Below, in pieces: positions 1-8,561 of a stretch of 64,000 nt of DNA (positions are counted from its first letter, which is position 1; the number at the start of each line of letters is the position of its first letter). This DNA comes from Streptomyces sp. HmicA12 (GTDB lineage: Bacteria > Actinomycetota > Actinomycetes > Streptomycetales > Streptomycetaceae): NCBI RefSeq assembly GCF_000373565.1, contig NZ_KB891799.1, forward strand, positions 62,001-126,000. Direction: 5' to 3'. The translations under genes and the position numbers were made by a program. Under the pieces are notes generated by a model that saw only the letters and a program-made list of their open reading frames with translations, searched no databases and was not told the DNA's origin.

Positions 1-1132
1 GCGCCTGCGTGAGCAACGCCCGCATGGACGCGGCCAGTTCGAGCCGGGCGAGCGGCGCGCCGATGCAGTAGTGGATGCCCGCGGAGAAGGAGATGTGCGG
101 GTTGTCGGCGCGGGTCAGGTCGAGGCGGGCCGGGTCGGTGAAGACGGCCGGGTCGTGGTTGGCGGAGCCGAAGAGGAGGGCCACCTCCGAGCCGCGCGGG
201 ATCGTGGTGCCCGCGATCTCGATGTCCTCCAGGACCCAGCGCTCGAAGAGCTGGAGCGGGGTGTCGTGGCGCATCAACTCCTCGACCGCGGACGGCACGA
301 GGGAGTGGTCGGCGCGCAGGGCGGCCAGTTGCTCCGGGTGCCGGAAGAGCGCGGCCCAGCCGTTCACCGTGGAGTTGACGGTGGCCTCGTGGCCCGCGTT
401 CAGGAGCAGCACGCAGGTCGAGATCATCTCCTGTTCGGTGAGGCGGTCGCCGTCGTCGTGGGCCGTGATGAGACCGGAGACGAGATCGTCGCCGGGATCG
501 GCGCGCCGCTCCGCTATCAACTCGCGTAGATACTCGGTGAATTCGACCGAGGCCCGGACGGCGGCGCGGGCGACGTCCTCCGGCGGGTTCAGCTCGTACA
601 TCCCGCAGATCGCCGCCGACCAGGGCCGCAGCGGTTCCCGGTCGGCCTCGGGGACGCCGAGCATCTCGGCGATGACGGCGACGGGGAGCGGCTCGGCGAC
701 CCGGGTGAGGAGGTCGCCGCCGCCGTCCGCGACGAGGGACGCCACCAGATCCGACGCCAGCTTCTCCACGTACGGCTGGAGCCGCTGCACCGTGCGCGGC
801 GTGAACGCCTTGGAGACCAGCCGGCGGATGCGGGTGTGGTCCGGCGGCTCCAGGTCGAGCATGCCGTGGTCGTTGAGGGTGTGGAACGGCTCGTGCTCCG
901 GCGGCGGCGCGGTGCGGCCGAAGTCCTCGTGCGTGTACCGGTGTTGGTAGGTGCGGCCCAGGCGCCGGTCCCGCAGGAGGGCCGAGACGTCGGCGTGGTG
1001 CGGGATCAGATACTGGCGCGTGGGCTCGTACCAGTGGACGCGGCCGGCCTCGCGCAGGGCCGCGTACGCGGGGTACGGATCGGCGAGGAAGGCCGGGGAC
1101 CAGGGGTCGAACGAGATGTCAGTCGCTTTCAT
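1..1132 (-). CDS. Cytochrome P450 (3' end lies outside the window)
   Basis: Haem-thiolate monooxygenase of the soluble bacterial class. Reading leftwards from the ATG at 1132-1130, the protein shows an I-helix oxygen-binding motif (AGHEAT), the K-helix ExxR motif (EELMR) and, close to the window edge, the haem-ligand loop FSAGIHYCIGAPLARLE with its cysteine. No stop codon occurs before base 1, so only roughly the last 20-30 residues are missing. It lies 19 bp downstream of the response regulator on the same strand and could be cotranscribed with the two-component genes. The substrate cannot be told from the sequence, and no ferredoxin or reductase gene is visible beside it. The start is supported by the first in-frame Met and typical P450 N-terminal length. 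Confidence 0.93.
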   Translation of the reverse strand, partial: MKATDISFDPWSPAFLADPYPAYAALREAGRVHWYEPTRQYLIPHHADVSALLRDRRLGRTYQHRYTHEDFGRTAPPPEHEPFHTLNDHGMLDLEPPDHTRIRRLVSKAFTPRTVQRLQPYVEKLASDLVASLVADGGGDLLTRVAEPLPVAVIAEMLGVPEADREPLRPWSAAICGMYELNPPEDVARAAVRASVEFTEYLRELIAERRADPGDDLVSGLITAHDDGDRLTEQEMISTCVLLLNAGHEATVNSTVNGWAALFRHPEQLAALRADHSLVPSAVEELMRHDTPLQLFERWVLEDIEIAGTTIPRGSEVALLFGSANHDPAVFTDPARLDLTRADNPHISFSAGIHYCIGAPLARLELAASMRALLTQA

Positions 1133-1151
1133 GCGGGGACGTTAGTCCTGG

Positions 1152-1850
1152 TCACCCCGGTGTGACCAGACGTGCCTCGTACGCGAACACGGCCGCCTGC
1201 GTGCGGTCGCGCAGCCCCAGCTTCACCAGGACCCGGCTGACATGGGTCTTGATCGTCGACTCGGCGACGACGAGCCGCTCGGCGATCTCCGCGTTGGACA
1301 GGCCCTGCGCGATGAGGACGAGCACCTCGGTCTCACGGTCGGTGAGTTCGCCGAACGCGGCGGCCCCCGGCGAAGCCGCTGATTGATACTGCTGCACGGC
1401 GGGCAGCTTCGGGATCTCGGACAGCTTCGAGAACTCGGTGATCAGGCGGCGCGTGACGGACGGCGCGAGCAGTGCCTCGCCGGAGGCCACCACCCTTACG
1501 CCGTCGGCGAGTTGGCGGGCCGAGGCGTCCTTCAGGAGGAACCCGGACGCTCCGGCGCGCAGCGCCTGGTACACGTACTCGTCGAGGTCGAACGTCGTCA
1601 GGACGAGGACCTTCGCGCCGGAGTCGGCCGCTTCCGAGGCGACGATCTCGCGGGTGGCCTCGATGCCGTTCAGCTCGGGCATGCGGATGTCCATCAGGAC
1701 GACGTCGGGGCTCAGTTCGCGGACCTTGGCGACCGCCTCGACGCCGTTGACGGCCTCGCCGACGACCTCGATGTCGGGCATGGCGTTCAGCAGGACCGAG
1801 AAGCCCTCGCGGACCATCATCTGGTCGTCGGCGATCAGGACCCTGATCAT
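1152..1850 (-). CDS. NarL/FixJ-family two-component response regulator
   Basis: DNA-binding response regulator of 232 residues. The N-terminal receiver domain carries the acidic pair near residues 8-9 and the phospho-acceptor Asp54 in VVLMDIRMP. The C-terminal LuxR-type helix-turn-helix (about 168-230) begins LTDRETEVLVLIAQGLSN. A short linker rich in S/A/P joins them. Its ATG overlaps the TGA of the upstream histidine kinase by 4 bp (ATGA), so the two are translationally coupled and almost certainly a cognate pair. The targets are unknown; the P450 gene immediately downstream is one candidate. Confidence 0.95.
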   Translation of the reverse strand: MIRVLIADDQMMVREGFSVLLNAMPDIEVVGEAVNGVEAVAKVRELSPDVVLMDIRMPELNGIEATREIVASEAADSGAKVLVLTTFDLDEYVYQALRAGASGFLLKDASARQLADGVRVVASGEALLAPSVTRRLITEFSKLSEIPKLPAVQQYQSAASPGAAAFGELTDRETEVLVLIAQGLSNAEIAERLVVAESTIKTHVSRVLVKLGLRDRTQAAVFAYEARLVTPG

Positions 1851-3184
1851 GCGTCGGCCTCCGGCGCGGGGTGTTCGGTCGCGGGGTGCTCCACGGCGAC
1901 CGGGATGAAGACCGCGACCTCGTAGCCGCCGTCCGCGCTCGCGCCGGCCGTCATCTCACCGCTGAGCATGGTGACGCGCTCGCGCATGCCGGTGATGCCG
2001 TGTCCGGCGCCGGGGGACGGCTTCAGCAGACCGGTGGCCGGACCGTTGACGACCCTGAGTCCGAGCCCGCCGAGCACGTACGACACCTCGACCGCGGCGT
2101 CGGCGCCGGGCGCGTGACGCAGCGTGTTGCTGAGCGCCTCCTGCACGATCCGGTACGCCGACAGCTCGACGCCCGGCGGCAGTTCACGGACCGCGCCGGT
2201 GACGGCCTTGGTGACGGTCAGTCCTGCTTCCCGCACGTTCTCCAGGAGTTTACCGAGGTCGGCGAGCGTGGGCTGCGGGGCGTCGGGCGCCTCGTAATCC
2301 TCGGCCCGTACGACGCCCAGGACCCGGCGCAGTTCGGTGAGCGCCGCCACCGCGTTCTCCCGGATCGTGACGAACGCCTGCTCCAGCTCGGGCGGCGGGT
2401 TCTCGACGCGGTAGGGCGCCGCCTCCGCCTGGATCGCGACGACCGACATGTGGTGGGCGACGACGTCGTGCAGCTCGCGGGCGATCGTCGTGCGCTCCTC
2501 GAGGAGGGTCCGCTTGTCGCGCTCCACCGCGGTGACGGTGCGCTCCTCGACGACCTGGCGGCGGGTCGCGCGGTTGACCTGGCCCAGGGTGACGAGGGCG
2601 AGCGCGATACCGGAGAACAGCGCCATCGGGAGGGCGTCGCCGTCGTACCAGCCGCCGAGGACCTCACCGACCAACAGTCCGTACACCCCGCTCAGGACCC
2701 ACATCCACCCCGCCGTACGCGGCCGGGTACGAGCGGTCACGATCACCATCACGACCGTGTGCCCCACGATGCTGCCGGCCGCCCACGGGTAGAGCCCGCT
2801 GTTGTTCGCCACCGCGAGGAAGGGGGCGACCGCGAGCGAGAGCCACCAGGCGAGGACCGGCCGCACCAGGGTGAGAGCCACGGGCACCGCCACGAGCAGC
2901 CCCGCCACCAGGGACAAGAACTCGTCGCCGAGGGACGTCGCGCCGACGGCCAGCGTGATCAGGGCCAGCGCGATCACGACGACGTGCGGCCCGACCTCCA
3001 GCTCCTTGCGTATCCGCTCCGGGAACAGCTGGGCCAGCGGCCCGTCCGTGGCCGCCCGGGGCAGCGGGCGGTACGCCCGCACGTCCCGGAACAGGTCCGC
3101 GCGCAGCCCGCGCAGCGCCGACTGCACGAGGCTGAACTCGGGGCTGCGCTCTCTGGGCGGCATGGTGGTGGTCGTCTCGGTCAT
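1847..3184 (-). CDS. DesK/NarX-type sensor histidine kinase
   Basis: Membrane sensor kinase of 445 residues. About five hydrophobic segments span residues 65-200, followed by a short coiled linker and a HisKA_3 dimerisation domain with the phospho-accepting His239 in ARELHDVVAHHMS. The HATPase domain has the N-box ALSNTLRHAP and the glycine-rich GHGITGMRERV. The open frame extends further upstream to 3415, but that part reads through a dispersed palindromic repeat and has no homologous look. I place the start at the ATG at 3184, giving the usual MTETT-type N-terminus. It is coupled to the response regulator through an ATGA overlap. The signal sensed is unknown. Confidence 0.92.
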   Translation of the reverse strand: MTETTTTMPPRERSPEFSLVQSALRGLRADLFRDVRAYRPLPRAATDGPLAQLFPERIRKELEVGPHVVVIALALITLAVGATSLGDEFLSLVAGLLVAVPVALTLVRPVLAWWLSLAVAPFLAVANNSGLYPWAAGSIVGHTVVMVIVTARTRPRTAGWMWVLSGVYGLLVGEVLGGWYDGDALPMALFSGIALALVTLGQVNRATRRQVVEERTVTAVERDKRTLLEERTTIARELHDVVAHHMSVVAIQAEAAPYRVENPPPELEQAFVTIRENAVAALTELRRVLGVVRAEDYEAPDAPQPTLADLGKLLENVREAGLTVTKAVTGAVRELPPGVELSAYRIVQEALSNTLRHAPGADAAVEVSYVLGGLGLRVVNGPATGLLKPSPGAGHGITGMRERVTMLSGEMTAGASADGGYEVAVFIPVAVEHPATEHPAPEADA

Positions 3185-3290
3185 GCCACGACGGTACGGT
3201 CCCCGGGTATCGCGGGTCGTCCCCAGGGAGACGGGTTGTACGGATCCGCCCTGAGTACTACGCGTCCGCGGCCTCGGGGTGCGGTGCGTC

Positions 3291-4538
3291 TTACGGGTGC
3301 GGCCCGGTGGGGCTTCTCGCGCCCCGCGGCGGAGCCGCTGACGGAGACAGCCCCGCGCCCCTGAACGGCCTGCGGCCTTCAGGGGAAGCTGCGCGAGAAG
3401 CCCCACCCCGCCCACCCCCGTGCTCGTACGCGAAGAACGCCGCGCCGCACACCGCGAGGCCGAGTCCGAACGCCGGCAGCCAAGCCACCCGCGCCGCGAC
3501 CCAGGCCGGCGAGTCCGGCGCCGTGTGCAGGCCGGGCAGACGGCCGGCGAGCAGGCCCGCCGCCGTCACCGCCATCAGCGCCGTCTGGTGCCAGAGGAAG
3601 ACGGTCATCGCGGAGAGGTTGGCGAGGGCGACCGCCGCCCAGGCCGCGGGACGGCGCGTCCACCGGCGCAGCGGGTCGAGCAGCAGCAGGGCCAGGCCGC
3701 ACTGGGCGAGGCCGAAGGCGACCGCGGCGAGGGTGGGCGGGTTCAGGTTCGACATCGTCGCGCCGGGCACGCCGACCATCGACGCCGGGTACCCCGCGAA
3801 GAGGATCAGGCCGGCCGTCGCCACGGCCCCGCCGGTGAGCAGCGCCCATCCCGCGCGCCGGGTCGGTTCGCCCCGGGTCCAGGCCGCGCCGAGCGTGTAC
3901 GGGACGAGCCAGCCCGCCGCCACGTTCACCCAGCCCAGTCGGGCCGGGCCGCCGAACCCGAACCGTATGAGGTCGACGTGCAGGACGACCGCGACCGGCC
4001 ACAGCGGGTTGAGCCGTGCCACCAGCGGGGTCGCGGCGGTGAGTCCCACGAGGACCAGCAGGAACCACATCGGGGACAGCGCCGGTTTCCCCAGGGTGTG
4101 GACGGTGGCGAAGGGGACCCCGGCGAGGAGCATGCCGCCCGCCGCCACCGCCCACAGCGTCAGGACCGCCGTGACCGGCCGGAACAGACGGCCGAGCCGG
4201 GCCCGCAGCCACCGCCCGTACGTGTCGCCGCGCGCCCGCGCCGCCGCGTAGCTCTTCGTCGCCACGTGCCCGCCCACCAGGAAGAACACGGCGAGGGTCT
4301 GGAAGAGCCAGGAGACCGGGGCGAGCCACGGCATGTCCTGGAGCGGGCTCGCGGTGTGCAGGGTGCCGTCGTCGCCGGGCACCAGGGCCGTGACGAACCA
4401 GTGCCCGAGGACGACCCCGCAGATCGCGAGGGCGCGCAGCGCGTCGACCGCCCGGTCCCGGCGCGCGGGCGTGGTCGCGTCGACGCGGCGGACGAACGAC
4501 CGTGCGGGAGCCATGAGTTCGGCCATGGGTTCAGCCAT
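3291..4538 (-). CDS. Acyltransferase-3 family integral membrane protein
   Basis: A 415-residue protein with about ten hydrophobic segments and the acyltransferase-3 hallmarks. The N-terminal RAVDALRALAICGVVLGHW carries the conserved R and H, and FFLVGGHVATKSY follows. Such proteins transfer acyl groups to sugars, lipids or antibiotics at the membrane. The start at 4538 (MAEPMAELM) overlaps the upstream hydrolase stop by 8 bp (ATGGCTGA), giving an operon; a Met at 4526 is an alternative start. The last 40 or so residues are encoded by a dispersed palindromic repeat and read as low-complexity R/G/P sequence, so the natural C-terminus was probably changed by that element. The acyl acceptor is unknown. 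Confidence 0.85.
   Translation of the reverse strand: MAEPMAELMAPARSFVRRVDATTPARRDRAVDALRALAICGVVLGHWFVTALVPGDDGTLHTASPLQDMPWLAPVSWLFQTLAVFFLVGGHVATKSYAAARARGDTYGRWLRARLGRLFRPVTAVLTLWAVAAGGMLLAGVPFATVHTLGKPALSPMWFLLVLVGLTAATPLVARLNPLWPVAVVLHVDLIRFGFGGPARLGWVNVAAGWLVPYTLGAAWTRGEPTRRAGWALLTGGAVATAGLILFAGYPASMVGVPGATMSNLNPPTLAAVAFGLAQCGLALLLLDPLRRWTRRPAAWAAVALANLSAMTVFLWHQTALMAVTAAGLLAGRLPGLHTAPDSPAWVAARVAWLPAFGLGLAVCGAAFFAYEHGGGRGGASRAASPEGRRPFRGAGLSPSAAPPRGARSPTGPHP
3307..3406. repeat. Dispersed palindromic element, copy A
   Basis: Perfect 16-bp inverted arms at 3307-3322 and 3391-3406 (GTGGGGCTTCTCGCGC and its complement) enclose further palindromic sequence containing CCCCGCGCCCCTGAA. It overlaps the 3' end of the acyltransferase gene and may also act as its transcription terminator. 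Related copies occur at 14.7, 19.0, 21.1 and 63.5 kb. Confidence 0.85.
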
Positions 4539-5523
4539 GGGTGGTCTCCGTGATGTCGGCGGAGCGGCCCAGGACGATCCGGGCGAGGTTGTCGAGGGAG
4601 GGGGAGCCGGGTCTGAAGTAGTCGCTGTGGCCGCCGTCACCCGCGGCGAAGACGTGCGCGCCGAACGCCGCGGCGACCGGGTCGGTGCCGAAGCCGACGG
4701 TGGTGCCGAAGACGTCGGCCTTCGTGTGCGGTACGTCGGCGATCCAGTCGTCGGCCCCGCGCCCCGCCCACACGGTCGCGCCGGTGCGCAGGTCCGCCAC
4801 GCTGCCGGCTCCGGTCCCCGGGCTGCCGACCAGGGCCAGGTCGGAGACGGCGGCGGTCCCGGTGAGACCGGGGGCGGCGCTCGCGCACACCACCGTCCCG
4901 TACGAGTGGCAGACAAGGGAGACGGAGACGTGCGGGCCGCCGGGTGCTCCTGCGGGTACGGCGGCTATGGTCCGCAACTGCCGTACGAATGCGACGAGTT
5001 CGGGGGCGGCGCTCTCGGCCCGCCCCGTCGTGGCGACCGCCGGGCTGACCGTCCCCGGCGTCTCGTACCCGAGCCAGGCCACCACCGCGGTCCGCCCGTC
5101 GAGCTTCTCGCGCAGGGCGAGGGCGCCCGCGCGGAACCGGTCGTACGTGTCGAGGGAGGTGTCCGAGCCGGGTACCAGGACGGCGATCCGGTCGGCGTGC
5201 GCGAGGTCGCCGAACACCTCGGCGGCCCGGCCCTGCCCGCGCGGGTCGAGCGTCAGGAACGTACGCCCGCCGGACGCCATGTCGCGCAGTTCACGGGCCC
5301 GTGCGGTGTCGCCGTGGTCCGCGGCCATCCCGGCGGCCCGCTCCGCCGTCGCCCGGTTCGCCGCGTACGCCGCGTCCAGGGAGGCCGCCGTGACCGTGCC
5401 GAGCCGCGCGGGCGGCGGAGCCGGGATCACGGGGTGGGCGGCGGCCGACAGCGGCACGACGAGGGCACCCGTCACGATCGCGGCGAGCGCCGTGCGGCGC
5501 ACCCGTCCCGTCCAGCGACCCAT
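4531..5523 (-). CDS. Secreted DUF1023 alpha/beta hydrolase
   Basis: A 330-residue protein beginning with an Arg-rich, hydrophobic signal peptide (TALAAIVTGALVVPLSAAA, cleavage near residue 30). The C-terminal two thirds is a DUF1023 alpha/beta-hydrolase domain: nucleophile elbow CHSYG, acidic residue in the RGADDW region and a late His in GHSDYF. Family members are putative esterases or lipases found mainly in actinobacteria; the natural substrate is not established. It is the first gene of a two-gene operon with the acyltransferase (8-bp overlap), which suggests a joint role in modifying a cell-envelope or exported molecule. This is an inference from context only. Confidence 0.85.
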   Translation of the reverse strand: MGRWTGRVRRTALAAIVTGALVVPLSAAAHPVIPAPPPARLGTVTAASLDAAYAANRATAERAAGMAADHGDTARARELRDMASGGRTFLTLDPRGQGRAAEVFGDLAHADRIAVLVPGSDTSLDTYDRFRAGALALREKLDGRTAVVAWLGYETPGTVSPAVATTGRAESAAPELVAFVRQLRTIAAVPAGAPGGPHVSVSLVCHSYGTVVCASAAPGLTGTAAVSDLALVGSPGTGAGSVADLRTGATVWAGRGADDWIADVPHTKADVFGTTVGFGTDPVAAAFGAHVFAAGDGGHSDYFRPGSPSLDNLARIVLGRSADITETTHG

Positions 5524-5725
5524 GACCCGCTCCCTCCCGCGGCGCCCGGTCGGCGCCGCTGGAAAGGAAGTTATTGATCACAGGCCGTAGTCGGCATCAC
5601 ACCACGGAGCCAACTTCGCACGTAGCTCTCAGGTATCACGCGTCATACCCCGGTATGCCATCCCGGGGTTGACCGGACCGCGCCCACCAGACCCTGCCCA
5701 CCAGGCGCCGCCCACCCGACCGTGC

Positions 5726-6625
5726 TCACCAGGCCAGTTGCGCGATCTCCTCCGCGACCACCGCGCAGGCGTCCGCCGCCGGGTCGATCAGCGGGAAGTG
5801 GCCGACCTCCTCCAGGAACGTGACGCCGACGACCTCACCGGCCTTCGCCGCCGCGTCCGCGTACGCCTCGGCCAGCGCGAACGGCACCGTCGTGTCCGCG
5901 CGCCCCTGGACGACGGTCGTCGCGATGCCGGTCGGCAGCAGCAGCGCCGGGTCGGCGTACGGCCGCCGCTCGTCGAACAACCCGGCTTCCGAGCCGAGCA
6001 GTTGGGCGGACGCGCCCCCGCACACACCCAGCTCCTCGGCCAGCGCGAAGTCCGCGATCGGGGCGAGCGCGACCACGCCCCGCAGCGCCGGCGGGGCCCC
6101 GGTGCGCCACGTCGCGTCCGCGGGCAGCACATGCCGGGCCGCCGCCCACAGCGCGAGCTGGCCGCCCGCCGAGTGCCCGAGGGCCACCACGCGCCGCGCG
6201 TCCGCCGTCGGAAGATGCTCGGCGACCAGCGCGGGCAGCGCGTCGAACGCGGCCGCCACGTCGTCGAACGTCTCCGGCCAGCGCCCCGCGACCGGGCCGT
6301 CGGCGTCCTGGTGCGGCAGCGAACTGCCGCGCCGGTACTCGACATTGGCCACGGCGAACCCGCGCCGCGCGAGGAAGTCGCACAGCGGGCTCAGGTGCAG
6401 CCGGTCGTAGGGCGCCCGCCACGCGCCGCCGTGCAGGGCGACGACCAGCGGGGCCGGGCTCTCACCGCCCTGGAAGGAACCGTCCCTGGGCGCGTAGAAG
6501 TCGACGACCTGATCCGGGTGATCGCCGTACGCGGCGGTGACGTCCGGCGGGACGGCGGGGTGCGAGAAGGCCGACGCCTCCTCGGCCTCGTCACGGGCAG
6601 CGGCAGCATTGTCAGGGTCCTGCAT
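5726..6625 (-). CDS. Alpha/beta hydrolase, probable kynurenine formamidase
   Basis: A 299-residue hydrolase with the oxyanion-hole motif HGGAW at residues 65-69 and nucleophile Ser152 in GHSAGG. An Asp in VVQGRADTTVP and a His in EEVGHFPL complete the triad. HGGxW is the signature of the BNA7/AFMID arylformamidase type, which hydrolyses N-formylkynurenine. The neighbouring kynA and kynU encode the steps before and after, and no KynB-type metal-dependent formamidase is visible, so this gene most likely fills the gap. The start at 6625 has GAGAGG upstream; the frame stays open further upstream but without family resemblance. A TetR gene diverges from it. A general carboxylesterase remains possible. 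Confidence 0.75.
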   Translation of the reverse strand: MQDPDNAAAARDEAEEASAFSHPAVPPDVTAAYGDHPDQVVDFYAPRDGSFQGGESPAPLVVALHGGAWRAPYDRLHLSPLCDFLARRGFAVANVEYRRGSSLPHQDADGPVAGRWPETFDDVAAAFDALPALVAEHLPTADARRVVALGHSAGGQLALWAAARHVLPADATWRTGAPPALRGVVALAPIADFALAEELGVCGGASAQLLGSEAGLFDERRPYADPALLLPTGIATTVVQGRADTTVPFALAEAYADAAAKAGEVVGVTFLEEVGHFPLIDPAADACAVVAEEIAQLAW

Positions 6626-6748
6626 GCTCCAGCCTCTCAGCGCACGGGGGGGGACCAGCGGGTATGCGGACGCTACCAGGATGATCAAGTCCCGCCGCAC
6701 ACAGCGTCATCGAGTAAACGGTCCTGCTGTTCCGTTACTCTGGACGGC

Positions 6749-7369
6749 ATGACGAGCACCTCCGCATCCGACCCCGAACCCGGCACCCTGCGCCCCGGCG
6801 GCCGCACCGCCCGGGTCCGCGCCGCGGTGCTCGCCGCCGCGGGCGACGTCCTGGCCGAACAGGGCTTCGACCGGCTCGACCTCGCGGACGTCGCACGCCG
6901 CGCGGAGGTCGGCAAGACCACCGTGTACCGGCGCTGGTCCTCGCCGACCGGCCTCGTCGCGGATCTGCTCGCCGAGATGGCCGAGGAGTCCCTGCCGCGC
7001 ACGGCGACCGGCTCCCTGCACGGCGACCTGACCGCCAACGCCCGCCTCGTGCAACGGACGTTGACGGATCCCCGGCAGGGCCCGCTGTTCCGCGCCGTGA
7101 TCGCGGCGGCCACCTGCGACCCCCGTACCGCCGAGGCCCTCGGGCAGTTCTACGCGGTACGGGTCGCCGAGTGGGCGCCGGTCGTCGAGGAGGCCGTGGC
7201 CCGGGGCGAGCTGCCCGACGGGACGGACGCCGCGGAGGTCGTCCGGGCGGTGTCCGCCCCGCTCTACTACCGGATGCTGACGACCGGCGCCGCGCCCACC
7301 GAGGCGGACGCGGACCGGGCCGTCGCCGCCGCCGTGGCGGCGGCACGGGCCGGGGTCTACGTCAGCTGA
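6749..7369 (+). CDS. TetR-family transcriptional regulator
   Basis: A 206-residue regulator. The N-terminal helix-turn-helix covers about residues 20-65, with VARRAEVGKTTVYRRWSS typical of TetR recognition helices. The C-terminal half is a ligand-binding helical domain, resembling TetR_C subfamily members with LYYRMLTTG. The gene lies between the divergent formamidase-like gene (123 bp apart) and kynU, whose 3' end it overlaps by 8 bp in convergent orientation. Position suggests it controls the hydrolase and possibly the kynurenine genes. No clear operator palindrome was identified. Confidence 0.88.
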   Translation: MTSTSASDPEPGTLRPGGRTARVRAAVLAAAGDVLAEQGFDRLDLADVARRAEVGKTTVYRRWSSPTGLVADLLAEMAEESLPRTATGSLHGDLTANARLVQRTLTDPRQGPLFRAVIAAATCDPRTAEALGQFYAVRVAEWAPVVEEAVARGELPDGTDAAEVVRAVSAPLYYRMLTTGAAPTEADADRAVAAAVAAARAGVYVS

Positions 7370-8561
7370 GCTCGCGGGCCAGCACCCGCGCCGCCTTCTC
7401 GGTCTCCGCGAAGGACAGGTACAGCGGCGTGAACCCGAACCGCAGCACGTCGGGGGCCCGGAAGTCCCCGACGACACCCGCCGCGATCAGCCGCCCCATG
7501 ACCTCACCGGCGTCCGGGCACCGCAGCGCCACCTGGCTGCCCCGCTCCGCGTGGGCGGCCGGTGTCACGACCTCGACCCGCCCCTCGGGCACGTACGCGG
7601 CGACGCACTCCAGGAAGAAGTCCGTCAGGGCCAGGGACTTGGCGCGCACGGCGGCGACGGACACGTCGGGCCGCGACCACACCTCCAGGGCCGCCTCCAG
7701 CGCGAGCATGGACAGGATGTCCGGGGTGCCGACGCGGCCGCGCACGGCGCCGTCGGCGGGCTCGTAGGAGGACCGCATACCGAACGGCTCGGCGTGCGAG
7801 TTCCAGCCCGGCAGCGGCGAGTCGAACCGCTCCTGGTGCTCCGCACGGACGTACAGGTACGCGGGCGCGCCCGGCCCGCCGTTGAGGAACTTGTACGTGC
7901 ATCCCACGGCCAGGTCCACGCCGTGCTCGTCGAGCCCGACCGGCAGCGCGCCCGCGCTGTGGCACAGGTCCCAGACCGACACGGCGCCGGCGGCGCGGAT
8001 CGCGGCGCTGAGACCGGGCAGGTCCTGGAGGCGTCCGCTGCGGTAGTCGACATGGTTCGACAGCACGGCGGCCGTACGGGCGCCGAGCGCGTCCGGCACC
8101 TCGGCCGGGTCCACGGCGCGCACCGTGCACCCGGTCATCCGGGCCGCCGACTCGGCGATGTAGCCGTCCGTCGGGAACGTGGACGCGTCGACGAGGATCT
8201 CGTCGCGCCCGGCACCGGGACCGCCCGCGAGCCGCACGGCACCCACAACGGCCTTGAACACATTGACACTTGTCGAGTCACCGACCACGATCCGCCCGGC
8301 GCCCGCGCCCACCAGCGGGGCGATCAGGTCACCGATCCGCTCGGGCGCGGTCCACCACCCGGACTCGGTCCAGGAGCGGATGCGCAGCTCACCCCACTGG
8401 CGGCGGACGACGTCCTCGACCCGGCCCGGCACGTTCACGGGGAGCGCGCCCAGCGAGTTCCCGTCGAGGTACACCACGTCGTCGAGGACGAAGTCGCCGC
8501 GGACCGCGGCCAGTTGATCGGCGGAATCCAGCCCGGCGGCCCGCTCGTACAGGTCAGACAT
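7362..8561 (-). CDS. kynU: Kynureninase
   Basis: PLP-dependent enzyme of 399 residues that cleaves kynurenine to anthranilate and alanine. Visible signatures are the N-terminal VYLDGNSLGALP, the cofactor-binding DLCHSAGALPVGLDE and the Schiff-base lysine in GCTYKFLNGGPG. The length fits the bacterial family. Its ATG at 8561 overlaps the stop of the upstream tryptophan dioxygenase gene by 8 bp (ATGTCTGA), so both are cotranslated. The longer open frame to 8720 lies inside kynA and is not used. Together with kynA and the nearby hydrolase it completes a tryptophan-to-anthranilate route. Confidence 0.95.
   Translation of the reverse strand: MSDLYERAAGLDSADQLAAVRGDFVLDDVVYLDGNSLGALPVNVPGRVEDVVRRQWGELRIRSWTESGWWTAPERIGDLIAPLVGAGAGRIVVGDSTSVNVFKAVVGAVRLAGGPGAGRDEILVDASTFPTDGYIAESAARMTGCTVRAVDPAEVPDALGARTAAVLSNHVDYRSGRLQDLPGLSAAIRAAGAVSVWDLCHSAGALPVGLDEHGVDLAVGCTYKFLNGGPGAPAYLYVRAEHQERFDSPLPGWNSHAEPFGMRSSYEPADGAVRGRVGTPDILSMLALEAALEVWSRPDVSVAAVRAKSLALTDFFLECVAAYVPEGRVEVVTPAAHAERGSQVALRCPDAGEVMGRLIAAGVVGDFRAPDVLRFGFTPLYLSFAETEKAARVLARELS

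Noticed and set aside
1847..3415. Histidine kinase starting at 3415.
   Set aside because: The N-terminal extension is encoded by the dispersed palindrome and has no resemblance to kinase N-termini; ATG 3184 is normal.
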